From Sclerurus mexicanus (lineage: Eukaryota > Chordata > Aves > Passeriformes > Furnariidae), in assembly GCA_013396755.1 (NCBI GenBank), contig VWZF01004871.1:893424-957423 (forward strand): a DNA stretch of 64,000 bases, read 5' to 3'. Positions within the stretch are counted from its first letter, which is position 1, and each line of letters opens with the position of its first letter. Made by a program: the position numbers and the translations under genes. Below are positions 14,373-26,144 of this stretch, piece by piece. The notes beneath the pieces were generated by a model that worked only from the letters and a program-made list of their open reading frames with translations, did not search any database and was not told the DNA's origin.

Positions 14373-15926
14373 GTTGGCAGCCACAGAATGCATTCTGATT
14401 AAAGCATATAATATCCAGTCAAATAACAGATCAAATAAAAAGGACACTTAATACATGTGTAAATAATTTGAATTACAAATAAGACACTCTAGAAGGGGCT
14501 TGGCTCTAGGTTTGATATAGAGGATTAGGCTCTTGTATTAATACGTGCACTTGGTGTAGCTATTTTCAGATGGATACTTCATCTATCATTGTCCTCGAGC
14601 ACTAAGGAGGGCCAGTAAGTAAAGTGATCACATTGGTCTGTCAACACTACTTGCTTAAGACTCAGTCGTGCAAAAAGTTTAGTTTTCATATGTCCCCAAC
14701 CAAAGAAGGTGCCAAAACTGAGTAATGTTCCTTGTGGTTGCTCTGCTCTTGCCTTTCACAAAACCAGAAAATATTTCAAAAAGACTTTTAAAATAAAGCA
14801 AATGCTATTGATAGGTCAGTGTTAAATCCAATGTACTTACTCAAACTACACACATGGGTCTATTAGATCTTTCAGAATTGATAGGAAATAAATGCTATTT
14901 AATGACTTCTATACTTTCCACAAGATTATCTTAAAGATTAAATTCAGTTTTGCATTTGGGAGTGCATTAAGGAATCTGTCTTTATACCTTTTGTTTGCCA
15001 ATATTTGCAAAGCATCTACAGTCTTCACATTCATGGCTTTGTAAAAGCTATTTATATAGTCAATGTAAAAAAATAATCATCAAAAATTCTTAGCAAAACA
15101 TCTAAACTTGAAAGAAAAATAAAGGAAGGGCTATAGAGGTAATGTAAATAGAAGAAACTAATTTAGTGTAAATTTTCAATACGGTAGAAAGATAAATACT
15201 AGCTTTCAAAATGTTATTAATTAATAGACCTTGTCCATTATGCACTTTTTTTTGCAGCCTCCAGTGGACAATTCTGTAACTCACTAGCAGACTACATACT
15301 CAGGTTTTTTTCTATGAACTTAATAGCACCGCAAAACAGGTCAATATTACTGCCTTTAACGATCCTTCTGAAACATAAAATAATAATTTCTGTAGGGGGG
15401 CAAAATGAATCATTCCAGTTCAACCCGTAGAGAAAAATTTACTATATTCTTCACCTATGCATTAGATGTACAGAATACATTTTCATCAGAACCTTAAAGC
15501 TGTTTCATGAACACATCCTTTCCTTTCAATAACTATTAGAAAACTGTATGAAAAACATTTAAATTTCCTGACTTTTCAAACCATAAAAAATGTTTATTCC
15601 CTCTTTCCCAGAGTCTAGATAGCTTAGAATAGGGAAACCACAGGGTGCACTACAGAAATCCTACAGTCCTTAAAAAATTTTTTTGAATATCCATTCAAAG
15701 TCATTATTTATTGTCTAAAACAGTTGTGTGCTATACCCCTGCCTGAAGGTAATTTCTTAGTTTAAATGAATCAGTGATCTCTAATGATACAATGATGTTA
15801 CATGGCTATTGTTCTTAGATATTATTCGTGGCTGATATATGCAAGATGGTCTTAAAGCTGTTTTGTGTGTGTGTACTCATAATTCCTGTAATTAAGAAAA
15901 GTTCAGGTAGTATTTGTTATGCTTAC

Positions 15927-15951
15927 CATCTTTCTTGGTGGGTTCCGGCAT
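15927..15951 (-). CDS. MYBPC1: MYBPC1 first coding exon (partial gene): slow skeletal myosin-binding protein C, N-terminal 8 residues
   Basis: On the minus strand an ATG at 15951-15949, with A at -3, opens a frame reading MPEPTKKD and then one G before a GTAAGC donor at 15926-15921. Seven of the eight residues equal the human MYBPC1 start (MPEPTKKE), and the eighth is a conservative change. MYBPC1 is a thick-filament protein of slow skeletal sarcomeres that binds myosin and actin through a chain of Ig and fibronectin III domains; none of those domains is in the window. MYBPC3 begins MPEPGKK and MYBPC2 quite differently, so MYBPC1 is the best paralogue. Support also comes from the TATA box about 130 bases upstream and from SPIC lying upstream on the same strand, as in human. 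The exon ends in phase 1. The match is short, so the call rests on the combination of peptide, splice donor, promoter and synteny. Confidence 0.82.
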
Positions 15952-16055
15952 TGTTGCAAGAATTCTTTATTCCCAGTGAGTTTCAGCCTCTCAGATGCAG
16001 TAAGTAGTAGCCCCAAGTCCAGCGGAGAGAGTATGCAGATCAGTATGACAAGCAG
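15952..16055 (-). other. MYBPC1: MYBPC1 5' untranslated leader (approximate start)
   Basis: This is the roughly 100-base stretch between the expected initiation zone, about 30 bases downstream of the TATA box, and the ATG. It contains no obvious intron signals, so promoter, leader, start codon and first splice donor appear to form one compact first exon. The 5' end is inferred from TATA spacing rather than seen. Confidence 0.55.
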
Positions 16056-16275
16056 AGGGTAAGAAGAATTCCTCTGCTTTATATACTGCGGCTGAAATAT
16101 CAATCAAAATAGCACCTCCTCTCTTTTCAATGCAAACACTTTGAAAATTGACGGTTATGGGAAACCCTCTCACATCTGTTGTCTGCAGCCTCTGCTCCCT
16201 TGGCTTTTGGAAGGAATCTCTGCTGCATTGCATGGGGCTGATGAGAACATCTATAACTTTCTAAATTCAGCTGCA
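16056..16275 (-). promoter_or_regulatory. MYBPC1: MYBPC1 core promoter with TATA box and upstream E-boxes
   Basis: Read on the minus strand, a canonical TATATAAAG occupies 16085-16077, about 126 bases before the MYBPC1 ATG. This spacing suits a TATA-driven promoter with initiation near 16055. Upstream lie two CANNTG E-boxes, CAGCTG at 16268-16273 and CATCTG near 16172-16177. E-boxes of this kind are bound by myogenic bHLH factors (established for muscle promoters generally). An A/T-rich stretch near 16105-16113 resembles, but does not match, a MEF2 site. A TATA box is common in tissue-specific muscle genes and fits the assignment. The TATA box is directly visible; factor use is inference. Confidence 0.65.
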
Positions 16276-19200
16276 CAGCTCACTCTCTATGTCTCTCTCT
16301 GCAACATGCAGACACGTATACACACGCAGATAGAGGTTGAAAAAGTGACTGCCATGCTATTAAAGAGCCCCTTATGATTGCAGAACTCATAGGAAATGCA
16401 TGTATGCATTTATTCCTTTTCTCACAACATAAAAGTGACAAGCAGTTACAGACAATATGCCTGGAGTGAAATCTCTTTTCCTTTCTTTAAGAGAAAGTTG
16501 CAAGCAAAGACAGATTGAGAAGTACTTTGCAGTATTAATGAATTAAAAATTATAATTGTGTTCCTGCTTGCAGCAGTGAAGAACCTCCATATCTCCATTC
16601 TGTTTACACTTACTACACTTTCTTGGGTCCTTTCCCTGTAGCCACCCTCATTTTGGCTTTGGTAGACACTACCATGTTCCTTTCAACACAACTATCTCAT
16701 TAACTAGAGAGATCACTGCGGAGAGTTGAGATACTCTCTTTTCCACTCATCCAGGAGATCCAACACTGCTTGCCTTTGCCAAGTCAGGAAACTAGACAGA
16801 AGGAATGGAAATCCTATCTGTAGCACACGCACAGAGCCACTAAACTAAGCCACTGGGTTGCCCTCCTCTTAAACTCCCACTTAAACTATGAACATGTAGG
16901 CAATAGAAATGCAGGTCAAGTTAATCAGAGGGTACTAGGATTTACTTTCTTATGCTCTTTTAGGATTTTGAAACAAAACTGCAGTGACAACAGTACAATG
17001 GTTAAAGAGGTCTTTGAAGGTTTCATGCTATTAAAACACATATTCGCATCATTAGCACATATCAGTAAGAACTAGGCTACTAGAAAGACTTCTCAGCATA
17101 TGAATACCTGCAAATGTTATAGAAAACATATCTTACATCTTTGAATAGGAGTTGGAGATATAATAGCCATGATGTGCCTCGTTATTCTATAGCCAACATA
17201 TGATAGTTTCCTCTGCAGTCTGTTTTATAGATATCTTATGAAGGCCAGCCATTTCATTCTTTTTTTTTAAGACACCAGACCATCATCTCACTTTTTCTGC
17301 TCTACTCATCGTGGTGTTTATTATTTGACTGATTCACATGCCTGTAAAATACAAAGAAAAGGCATGACTTCCGTCCACATGAACTTAAACAAGAAATATT
17401 AAAGCTATTTTCCTCCTTTCTTTCATATCACTATCTAGGCAAATCTCCTTATATCAGTGAAATAATTCCCATCCTTGGAAAACAAAGAGAGCTGCCCTGA
17501 AAACTTAACTGAAGATTTTGTCCCCCTGTGTGAGGTGGCAGTAGTGTGGCAGTGGGGAATCAGGGCATGAAAAGACCTAATAACAATGCAGAGATCACTT
17601 TTTCTTGTTCCCCTTTCTTCTACTCACATCCAGGCACCGAACACTGTGATGGCTGGAACTAGAGGGTGATGAAGAGCAGCTGTTGATGCTCTCCAGCATG
17701 ATGTTTCCTCCGTGGCCCTTTTGTAAGATGTAAAGATAGTTTGCTTTGCACTCCACCCATCATGTGCCAAGAGGTGCTGAGAACTATGCCTCTGGAGATC
17801 CCTGTTAATACAAACAGGATTAAATATGGTCACACTCTAGTACTGATGGGTTAGAGAGGACCTCCACTGCAATCTCACAGTGAGAAAGGATTGGTGGCAG
17901 GTGCTTATCCCTACAGCCTAAAGGGCTTCCTTTACACTAAGAGGAAGAAGGATATTCAGGAAGACAGAATCTAATTCATAGCCTACCTTTGTGCTACTAA
18001 ATAAGTCAGTACTGAGACCATTCACTGAACCAGAGGCCAAGTGAAAGTATGTGGTTCTCATCTGCACAGCAAAAGTCCTCCACCCTTAAATGAGACTGCG
18101 GTCAATATGTATACAGGGAATAGTTACTGGCATGTGCCTGAGTGGTGCTTAGGCATAAGTGGGAGAATTCTGGCTGGCCCAAGCCAAAATAGTCCCAGGG
18201 AGCATGCTCATCATCCTCCAGGATTATAATTACAGGACAACATTTGAACCCATGCCCTAGCTCTGCTTTACTTACAGGTATAGACGTAGCTAGAAAAATT
18301 AAATTGGCTCTATAACCTCTCCTAGGCAGCAAGGGCCAAAGATAGGTTATGGGTAGGAAAAAGTCATGAAATACTATAGCTGCCTTTGTAGGGAGTTGAA
18401 AGATCTGTTCTTCTTGAGGTCTCTGTTTTGTATGGGCCAGATGCGAGTGCAAAAAAAGGCTATTCATGGAATAAATTGTGGAGTAGCAACCGTATGAAAA
18501 TTTGCTCATCCTTTCACTCTTTCCTGCCCTTAACTTATACTTGCATAATTACTTGAATTTCATGTTATGTTCTCTTTTATTAAACATTCCTGTGTTGCAA
18601 CTTTCCTGTAATGTAATTTTTAATAGTATCATAGAAGGTGCCACTGGGGTAGAGTTAGACTGTGATATCTCAGTATACCTTAGCACAAGCAGTGACAGAG
18701 AAGGCACTTTATTTCCTAAGAAAGCAATCCATATTTTATTTGTTTCAGTCTAATTCTCAGCTGAATCCATGCCTCAAGCACCTACAGATACTTCATACTC
18801 CAGTGAAAACAATCTAGTCGTTTCAGTTTAGTTTCCTCCCTGCAGAAATACTGTCACAATATTGACACCATCGTGCTTGTGCTGTAACCATTAGTACTTT
18901 GGTGCTATTGGGACTTGCATTCTTATACTTCTTTTCCACATTTGCAGAGTGCGTGGTAAGTCATCAAGCTTGCCTTATTGCTACATAGAAAAGAGGTATG
19001 GATTTTGGCCAACAATTGTCCAAATTGCTTTAAGACTGCCTTAAAAAGAAGAAAAAAACTCTAAAGAAAGAAATTCCTGATGGTCATCTCTAGTCCTATG
19101 CTTCTTGGACCACAGAAATGTCTAAACGTACTTAAAATTATATGTCCACCCAACCTGAATACTCTTACTTAATAAATGTGTACTCTCTCTGTTAATAAAT

Positions 19201-20189
19201 GCATTTGTCTACTCATTCTGTGAAGCTTAAATTTTTAAGTGTATTTTCCTGCAGTCCCACGCTGCTTCCCTGTATATGGCAACCACTCAGCTGATTGAAT
19301 TGCAGCTCATCTTGTGAAGGAGCCGAAACAAAAGAGGAAACAGTTAGCTCCTCTGTGCTGACTTCTGAGCAAGTGAGAGGGCCATGAACCATCTCTGGAC
19401 TCAGCTGCCAGCCTAAAAAGATTGAGCCAAACCCTTCATAGAAACTGTGAGGTGGAAAGAGCTGAGCTCCACCTTGTTTTCAGCCTACCTCCTCTACCTC
19501 AATAGATAGAACTAAAGGCTATGCCATCCCCAGTCATCCTTTCATTAACTTATGCTATTGCTAAAGCACCCACCCCTATTTGTACAGGCTGCCTCATGTC
19601 TCTGGATGGAAACATTCTTCTCATAACTTGATATTCTCCTTCCACACATTGGCTTGTGACCTTGTTTTACGTCCTTTCTGTAAAGTCAATGTCTTCTGAA
19701 CAAAATTTATCCTCATCACAGGATGGCTTTTGTGTACCACCATAACTCCTCCTCTTCCACCACCTCAGGGGCCAAAAATGTGAAGCTCTCTGAGCCTTTC
19801 CCTTCCATGCCTGCCCAAATTAGTCTTCTGTGGTCTCTTTCCAAAGCATGACTATCCTATTTTAACTCTGTTCAGCTCCTTGAGCAGTTTCCAAACAGCA
19901 GCTAATCAAGGCATTGGATAATTAAATCATTCTCTTGTCTGTTTTTAATAAATTCCCTCGGTTAAACATCCAAAGCCCTTATTTGCAGTTGCAGCTGCTA
20001 GATCTGCATCAATAACTTCATGTTTGCTGCTATTTCAAGGACTGCACACTCTCACTTACTTCAGTCTCTAAAGTAACTGTCTGTTTGTTACCAGAGAAAA
20101 ATCTCCATCTTGTCACCAAGCCAAAGGATCAGGACACTCCCAGAAGATCTCAGAGACAACTTTTTAACAAAAGTATTTAAACAAATGTT

Positions 20190-20290
20190 AGTCATGGTTT
20201 TTAGTTTCTGGTAGTGCTGTGAGGAGCAGGGAGTTGGACTTTGTGATCCTTATGGATCCCTTCCAGCTTGAGATACTCTATGTAGAATTT
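20190..20290 (+). mobile_element. CR1 LINE 3'-end remnant
   Basis: The plus strand carries the diagnostic CR1 3' consensus order: a GGAGTTGGACTTTGTGATCCTTATGGATCCCTTCCAGCTTG-like core around 20228-20270, followed by a degenerate ATACTCTATG in place of the terminal ATTCTATG octamers. It is diverged and truncated at its 5' side. CR1 is the dominant LINE of bird genomes, and such short 5'-truncated copies are usual. Confidence 0.72.
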
Positions 20291-20589
20291 TTTCACTGAA
20301 AAGTTTTATTGACAGTGAGAAAAGGTGATCAACTGAGATACGAATACAGGGCAGAAATGATCAGGATCAGTTTAGATGAGAATGGGAAAGGCTTCCCAGT
20401 CCACACAAAACAAAATCTGGAAATAGTGCTCAAAAAAGCTAATGTGTCTATGTGTTTATATTTAAAAAATAAACAGCATCTTCATTTTGTTCTTAATGAG
20501 GAATGCAGAGTTTTGCAGTTTTACATAACAGAAAGCAATTTTTCCCCAAGCTTAATGTTTGGAGCCCTCAGGAAACAGTTATTTACAGA

Positions 20590-21260
20590 GCCCAAGAATG
20601 AAGGATGAAGGATTTGAAGCAGTAGCAGATGGAGTTTCCCCTCCCATCAGGAGGAAACATAAACGTGCTTCTTCAGGAGGACACTGGAATGAGGTTTGAC
20701 AGTGCCCAAGGCCCATCCAAGTCCCACATCCTCTCCCACCAGGCCTGAAAATCCTGTTCTTCATGTTGAGAAATACATTTAGTGCAGGTGGGTCTGTGTG
20801 CAGCCGCAATGCCAGCTGCAGTTTGAGCTCGGGGTGGCAGGAGCCTGAGGCAAGAGGCTGTAACCTGGTGCTGACCCTTTGCCTCACAAAAGGTACGGGG
20901 GACCTGTGGTGCCAGCCAGGTGACCAAACTCAGAGACACAGCAGGAGCCAAAGACTGGAAGGAGCTAGAAGACCCCAGACTTTCACACACTTAGACTGTG
21001 AGCCCATGGAATCCTTGGTTTGGGGTTCCTCCTTGTAGGCACCAAGCTCGAGCTGTTATTTTGATATCATATCCTGATTAAATTATTTTAAGGATCCTGA
21101 CGTCTGAGACTCTGCTATTGGAAACCTGGGGTCAAGTCAGTGAGGAATGTTTGAGTGTGGGGTATGTAGGGAGTCAGTCAAGGCACCTGTCGCTCGCTGG
21201 AGCCACCCATGGCTCAGGTGGGGTGGGCACAACTGCCAGAGTGGCTGCTGGATGGTCAGA
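20590..21260 (+). mobile_element. Possible solitary LTR or LTR-derived block
   Basis: A stretch richer in GC and CpG than its surroundings, with several CpGs such as those near 20665, 20807, 20828, 21046, 21103 and 21192. Near 21050-21115 an A/T-rich segment like a polyadenylation region is followed by a CTGACGTCTGAGACTCTGC-like segment, reminiscent of the R-U5 part of avian retroviral LTRs. I did not find convincing TG/CA ends, a target-site duplication or a primer-binding site. The composition shift is seen directly; the LTR assignment is tentative. The overlapping frames of 91-105 codons on both strands are treated as non-genic. Confidence 0.3.
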
Positions 21261-24200
21261 AAGGAAAGTTTCCTTAATACTTCTTGTCTACAGCAGAATT
21301 GCATCATAGTGATGACATTTTGTGCTCATATTCTGCCTTTGCCACATAGTCTCATTAAAACAGGACATTATGCATTCTGGTGAATTTATTTGTTATTATT
21401 ATCTGTGGTATCTGATGTCACTGATAATCTGCAGAGCATTTTTTTCCTTTTTTATCAAATTCGTTATTTCAATTTCTAGCATGCTGGCAAGTGGAAAGCT
21501 AAAAACGTACAACTAAAAAATGCAGAACTTCTATTTTTGCAAGGGAAGAATTTTTTTTTAGGATATCTGTTACTCTTTAAGTCTCGGTCTAATTTGAGAA
21601 GGCAGTTCCTTTTGTTTGACATCTTTTCTGAACTTGTTAGTGTTGATGAAAGACGCCTGGATTTACCTGGCCAGCTCAATTTAAATGCAGCCTTGCACTG
21701 TAGACCTGACAGGAAGAAAAAAAACCCAAACCTTTCCACCCTGTCACACACTCTACTTTTCAGTCATGTAAATGACACATGACCTTTGTTGAGAAGTGAT
21801 GAGAAATACTTTCTGTATTGATGTAGCATCCACAAATGGGGTCTTACTCTATCCAGCAAGACGAGGGAAGATTAAACTTTAAAGCCTACATTGCTTTTAT
21901 TTTTTTCCAAGGCAGTCGGCTTGGAGACACTTCAAGGCATGTACAAGATGTCGTTGACAGATAAACACCACTTGTCAGCTTTACCTTCTGCCTTAGAATG
22001 ACCCAAAGGGTGACATTACTGTGTAAGCAACACATGCCCCATGGTGTCCTGTAGCAGTCGGAGTGTTTCCTTTCTGGCAGTGAATTCCAGCGCACTGAGG
22101 CTCTCAGCACCAAAGTCAAGAGCCAGTCCCTAGGTCAGGGCAGCAGGCAAAACAGCAGGAGGAGGAAGGAGAGAAGCTGCTTTCTGTCGACTGCTTGGCT
22201 GGATCAGTCAGAAAAAGTTAAGATGAGGGTTGCTAAGAAGGGAAAAGTGAACTTTGCTACTGCTCTTCAAGAGAGCCAGACTTTATTTCACTCTGGTTTT
22301 TGGAGGAAATGTGAAAGAAACCTTGCAGCCAGGAGAGGAGAGAGACATTGTAGGTCAGGTTTTTGTTCTTACTTCCACGGGTGAAACTGGGAGCAGCTCC
22401 TCACCTGAGCTATGCCTAGGTAAGCAAGACCCATGCTGGGTTTACATGCTCCATTCTACCGGAATCTGTCTGATTGTGAATGCCTGATGCAGGATATCAA
22501 GCAGAGGTTTCTTTGGCCTCTTCATTAGGCATGTGAAATTTGCCTCAGCAGCTTAAAAAGCGCTCATGATTTGACCTGGATTATGGTGTGTCACACTGGT
22601 ACTCTGTGTCCACCACAACCAATGAGGCCTGGGATGAGGAAAATTTCCCTTCAGCATTATAAATCAAGGGCTCTGATCTTGTGCTGTTTATCAGAATGTC
22701 ATTTTTTTGTTCGTGTTTTTTTCTGATGTGAATATAGCATTGCATCACTGAAGTTGGCGGATTAATTTTAAATTATTTTCAGTTCATTTGACCCGTCTTA
22801 TTAGCAGTCTGCAAAATTTCAAAAAACATGTCTGTAGAAATTTAGCCCTCAAAATTCCTGACATCCATAACTATCCCAATAATAGCCCAGATTTTCCCAA
22901 ATTCTTTTTTCTGAGTCTGTTTCCCTACTGATTACAATTAGCATATTCCAGTTTCAATACACTCCAGGTACCTCTTGTACCTAAAGATGCACACCCTCTG
23001 TGTTATGGGAAATACTTGCACAAGGCCTTCAAATGGAAGTATTAGAAATACATTCATATTAAAACCCCTTATTTTGTCTCCTTTAGAATTTTAAATATTG
23101 TAGTCTTACAAGTTTTAATACTTCATGGAGGTAGTTAAATATTTTTAAAACTCAGAATAAATCCTATAAATCCAAGTGTCAAAGTTCATTAACATTCAAA
23201 GGAGAAGATCCATACCCCACTAAATGAAGGGGCTGAAAACTTCAAAATTAACTTTGATAGCCTGGAAATATTGTGAAGATGGCCATTCCCAATCAGATTA
23301 TCATGATCTAAGGTTACCCTCACATTATAATGATCTCATGGAGGTATTTAATAGAAATACATTCAATTCTCAGATATCCAAAGGAGTTCATACACATCAT
23401 CCTAAGCAGCTTCCTTAACTGGGACATACCTCAGTTCTCTCTTTGTAAATAGGGGTTGATAGCCCATGCTTTTACCCTCCAACTATCATCATACCTTCTT
23501 TGCTTCCTTAGAGAACCTACAGAAGATGCATCAGTACCAGTTTGCACAGTGAAACCTTAATCTGAGTTGCTATTATGATATATTATTACTATTTACGCTG
23601 CCTAAAAGATACTGTTGGATATGAAGAGATGGAATAAAAAGTGTCAAGTACTGGGACTGGTATTATCTTCTATCTATTAAATCACTTGTTCTTAGCATAA
23701 CTGCAGTATAATTATATCCGGATAATACCCTAGGCTAATTTGTTTGACATATTAATGGTATAGTTTCCTGATACACATAAGCCAGTGCTGCTGCAACTGC
23801 TGCTGTCAGGATGGGCCCATTCTCCCCTCCCCTCTCTCTTCCTCTTTCCTCATCCAGGAGGCGTAGTTCCCTTCCTTGTGCTGGATTTATGCAGGATGAG
23901 TCAGTTCAGCTTACTGTTCTGAGTGGATCCTACTCTTGTGGAGAGGAGGTACTTTATATCTGCTGGCTGAACTGGCTGGAGCAATGCCCTCTATCAGCCC
24001 TGTGATTGCTAGACGTGAGGCAAAGGAAACACACGGCAAAGGAGTGGGACTGTCTCTCTTAGCTGCAACCTACACACACATAGTGTTAGGTTTAACAGGA
24101 AATTATACCCTCGTTGTGTCCGAGGTCCACAGTTTATAAACATCCACTTCCCATTCTGGAAGATATCCGAGATACGTGTGAATTACGGTATATTGATCTC

Positions 24201-24984
24201 TTAATTCCAAAACCATCTGTTGTGTGGAAAGATTTTCCTTACTTTACCCAAATCTTTTTTCCTTTGTATTGGATGAAAAAAGTCGAATTCCTTTCAAACT
24301 TCAGTGAACCACGGGGGGGTCCCATTGATTCACTGAGGACAGTGAACATGGCCTGCAGCGGATGTGACTGAAAAGACAGGACCATCCACTGGGAACACAA
24401 AGCAAACCTGCAATAATTAGCCATGAATCCCTGTCTTGGTGGAGGCCTCCACCTTCTCACTAAGAAAAGAGGTTAATTCAGTTTTTGTCATTTGCTCTAT
24501 GAACCCACATAACTTTGTGGTTGCCCTTGAACTTGACAGATGCCTTCTTCCTGTGTACATTATGTAATGAAAGGAATTACATACTCTCTTTCTGCACTAA
24601 CAAATGTCGTATTTTATGTAACATAATTCAAATGGCTGAATGACAGCAATGTGGTGGCAACACCTTAGCTTCATTTATGAACATCTACTGGCTTTGACAT
24701 GAACAGCCTGTTTTTGCTATTTCCAAAGTCTTTGTAACCTCTATCCACTCTGAGTCAGCACTGAGCTGGATATTAGTGATGTCTTTTAAATAAGTGATGA
24801 GGAGATTTCCTTGGGGAAAACCTTGCATGTAGAAAATTCTGACTTCAAGTTTTTGGAGATCACTGAGCATTAGTTTTAAGGGTAAGATGTCACTCAAAGA
24901 GTTGCATGAATTGGTAAGATTAAAAATCAGAAAAGACTGTTAGAATTAGTTAACAAGGACTTATTGCATTAATTAAGCTTCACA

Positions 24985-25030
24985 AACAGCCTGGTGAAAG
25001 TAGGCTAAACAGCCTGGTTCAAATAGGCTA
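24985..25030 (+). repeat. Tandem duplication, two 23-bp units
   Basis: Two adjacent 23-base units share AACAGCCTGGT at the start and TAGGCTA at the end, with three or four mismatches in the middle (24985-25007 and 25008-25030). This is a simple local duplication that has since diverged. No larger array was seen. Confidence 0.85.
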
Positions 25031-26128
25031 GAAAGAATATTTTATATATAAAGGAATAAACAGAGACAAGTCATGGTATTTGGAGATCTAAGTAAGAATA
25101 TCAAAGAACAGGAGCCCGGAGATCTGGTTCTCAGTCTTTTTCCTTGGCTCCTAGTCTGAGGTTTATGCTACTTTCTGGATCTTTGAAATCTGGAAGAGAA
25201 ACCCCAAGTGGATATATTTCACTTTTGCCCTGAGCTGCACATATGACATTCAGAACAGATACTTCTTTTGGCTTTTGGGAGGGGGGGAGATCCCCTGTGC
25301 TTTAGTTTTAGTGAGTGCAGTGCCAGTTTCTGTATCTTAACTCATCTTTCCCAGCCATGAAGTCAGTGGAGTTCTAATCAAAGGTCTCAGTTCAGTTACT
25401 TAAACATGATCACACGCAGCCATGTGAGAGTGCCCTCCAGTATCTGTCACGGCCTCCCATTGCCCCTGCACAGCATATGGGTCATCAGTAAGTCTGGTGC
25501 CAAATCCAACTCTTTCAGATGGCTAAGTAGCTACAGGCGTCTCTGATGGCACCAGGCACCTATCTGGGTTTACAGGACAAAGCAGAAGTGAATTTTAGGA
25601 TAAGATATCTCATATTCTGGAATTCAATGGTTATACTCCTTACAATGACTGGCCCATATGTCAGTGCTGCAGTGAAGAATTCCAGAGGGCGCTTCTCAAT
25701 GCATCCTTTTGGGGATTAATGATCAAGAGAGATTTTTAGACTCCTAACTGCCACAACGTATTGGCTGCCCAAAAGTAAGCCCTCTCATGTGCTCTTCCCG
25801 TCTCCCACAGGCTCCTCACAGCTGCCTCATGTGTACCAAACCCCAGTGCTGATGCAGCTTCTCCCCGAGTGGCCACGGCAGATCAGCTCAGTTTGGTGTT
25901 TCACCCTTGCAGTGGCTGTGCACCCACAGAATTGTGTGTGAGCCAAAGTTTTTCATCTCTGCATACACAAGCCACTCAGCTCCATCTCTTCTCCACCTCC
26001 TGGACGTGCCGTTGTCAAGGCAGTGCATCTCATGTACAGACATTACAGTTTGGGTTCTAACTATTCCTATCTCAATGGTACAATGATGTTTTGGGCCAAT
26101 TTTTTAAATTTCATTTGTACGGTTTATT

Positions 26129-26144
26129 AAAAAAAAAAAAAAAA
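26129..26144 (+). repeat. A16 homopolymer
   Basis: Sixteen consecutive A residues in intergenic sequence, preceded by TTTATT. No associated retroposed gene was recognised. Confidence 0.88.

Larger units (their letters stand above)
1..15926 (-). other. MYBPC1: MYBPC1 intron 1 (partial, runs off left edge)
   Basis: This stretch lies downstream of the first MYBPC1 coding exon on the minus strand, starting with its GTAAGC donor at 15926-15921, so it is inferred to be the 5' part of a large first intron. I looked on the minus strand for the next exons (the Glu/Pro/Ala-rich N-terminal segment and the first Ig domain, including its conserved Trp-Phe-Lys-Gly-Lys-Trp signature) and found none, so the second coding exon is probably outside the window or too short to recognise. 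The open frames here are short, lack splice-site context and resemble nothing I know. Contents noted: a GC-rich patch at about 4170-4290, a CpG-dense patch at 11115-11325, a 16-base A run at 13285-13300 and a T-rich tract at 14338-14372. I see nothing else of note. Confidence 0.7.

Noticed and set aside
18102..18509. 135-codon minus-strand open frame
   Set aside because: No domain, motif or splice context; the translation resembles no family I know and fits chance expectation in a 64 kb window.
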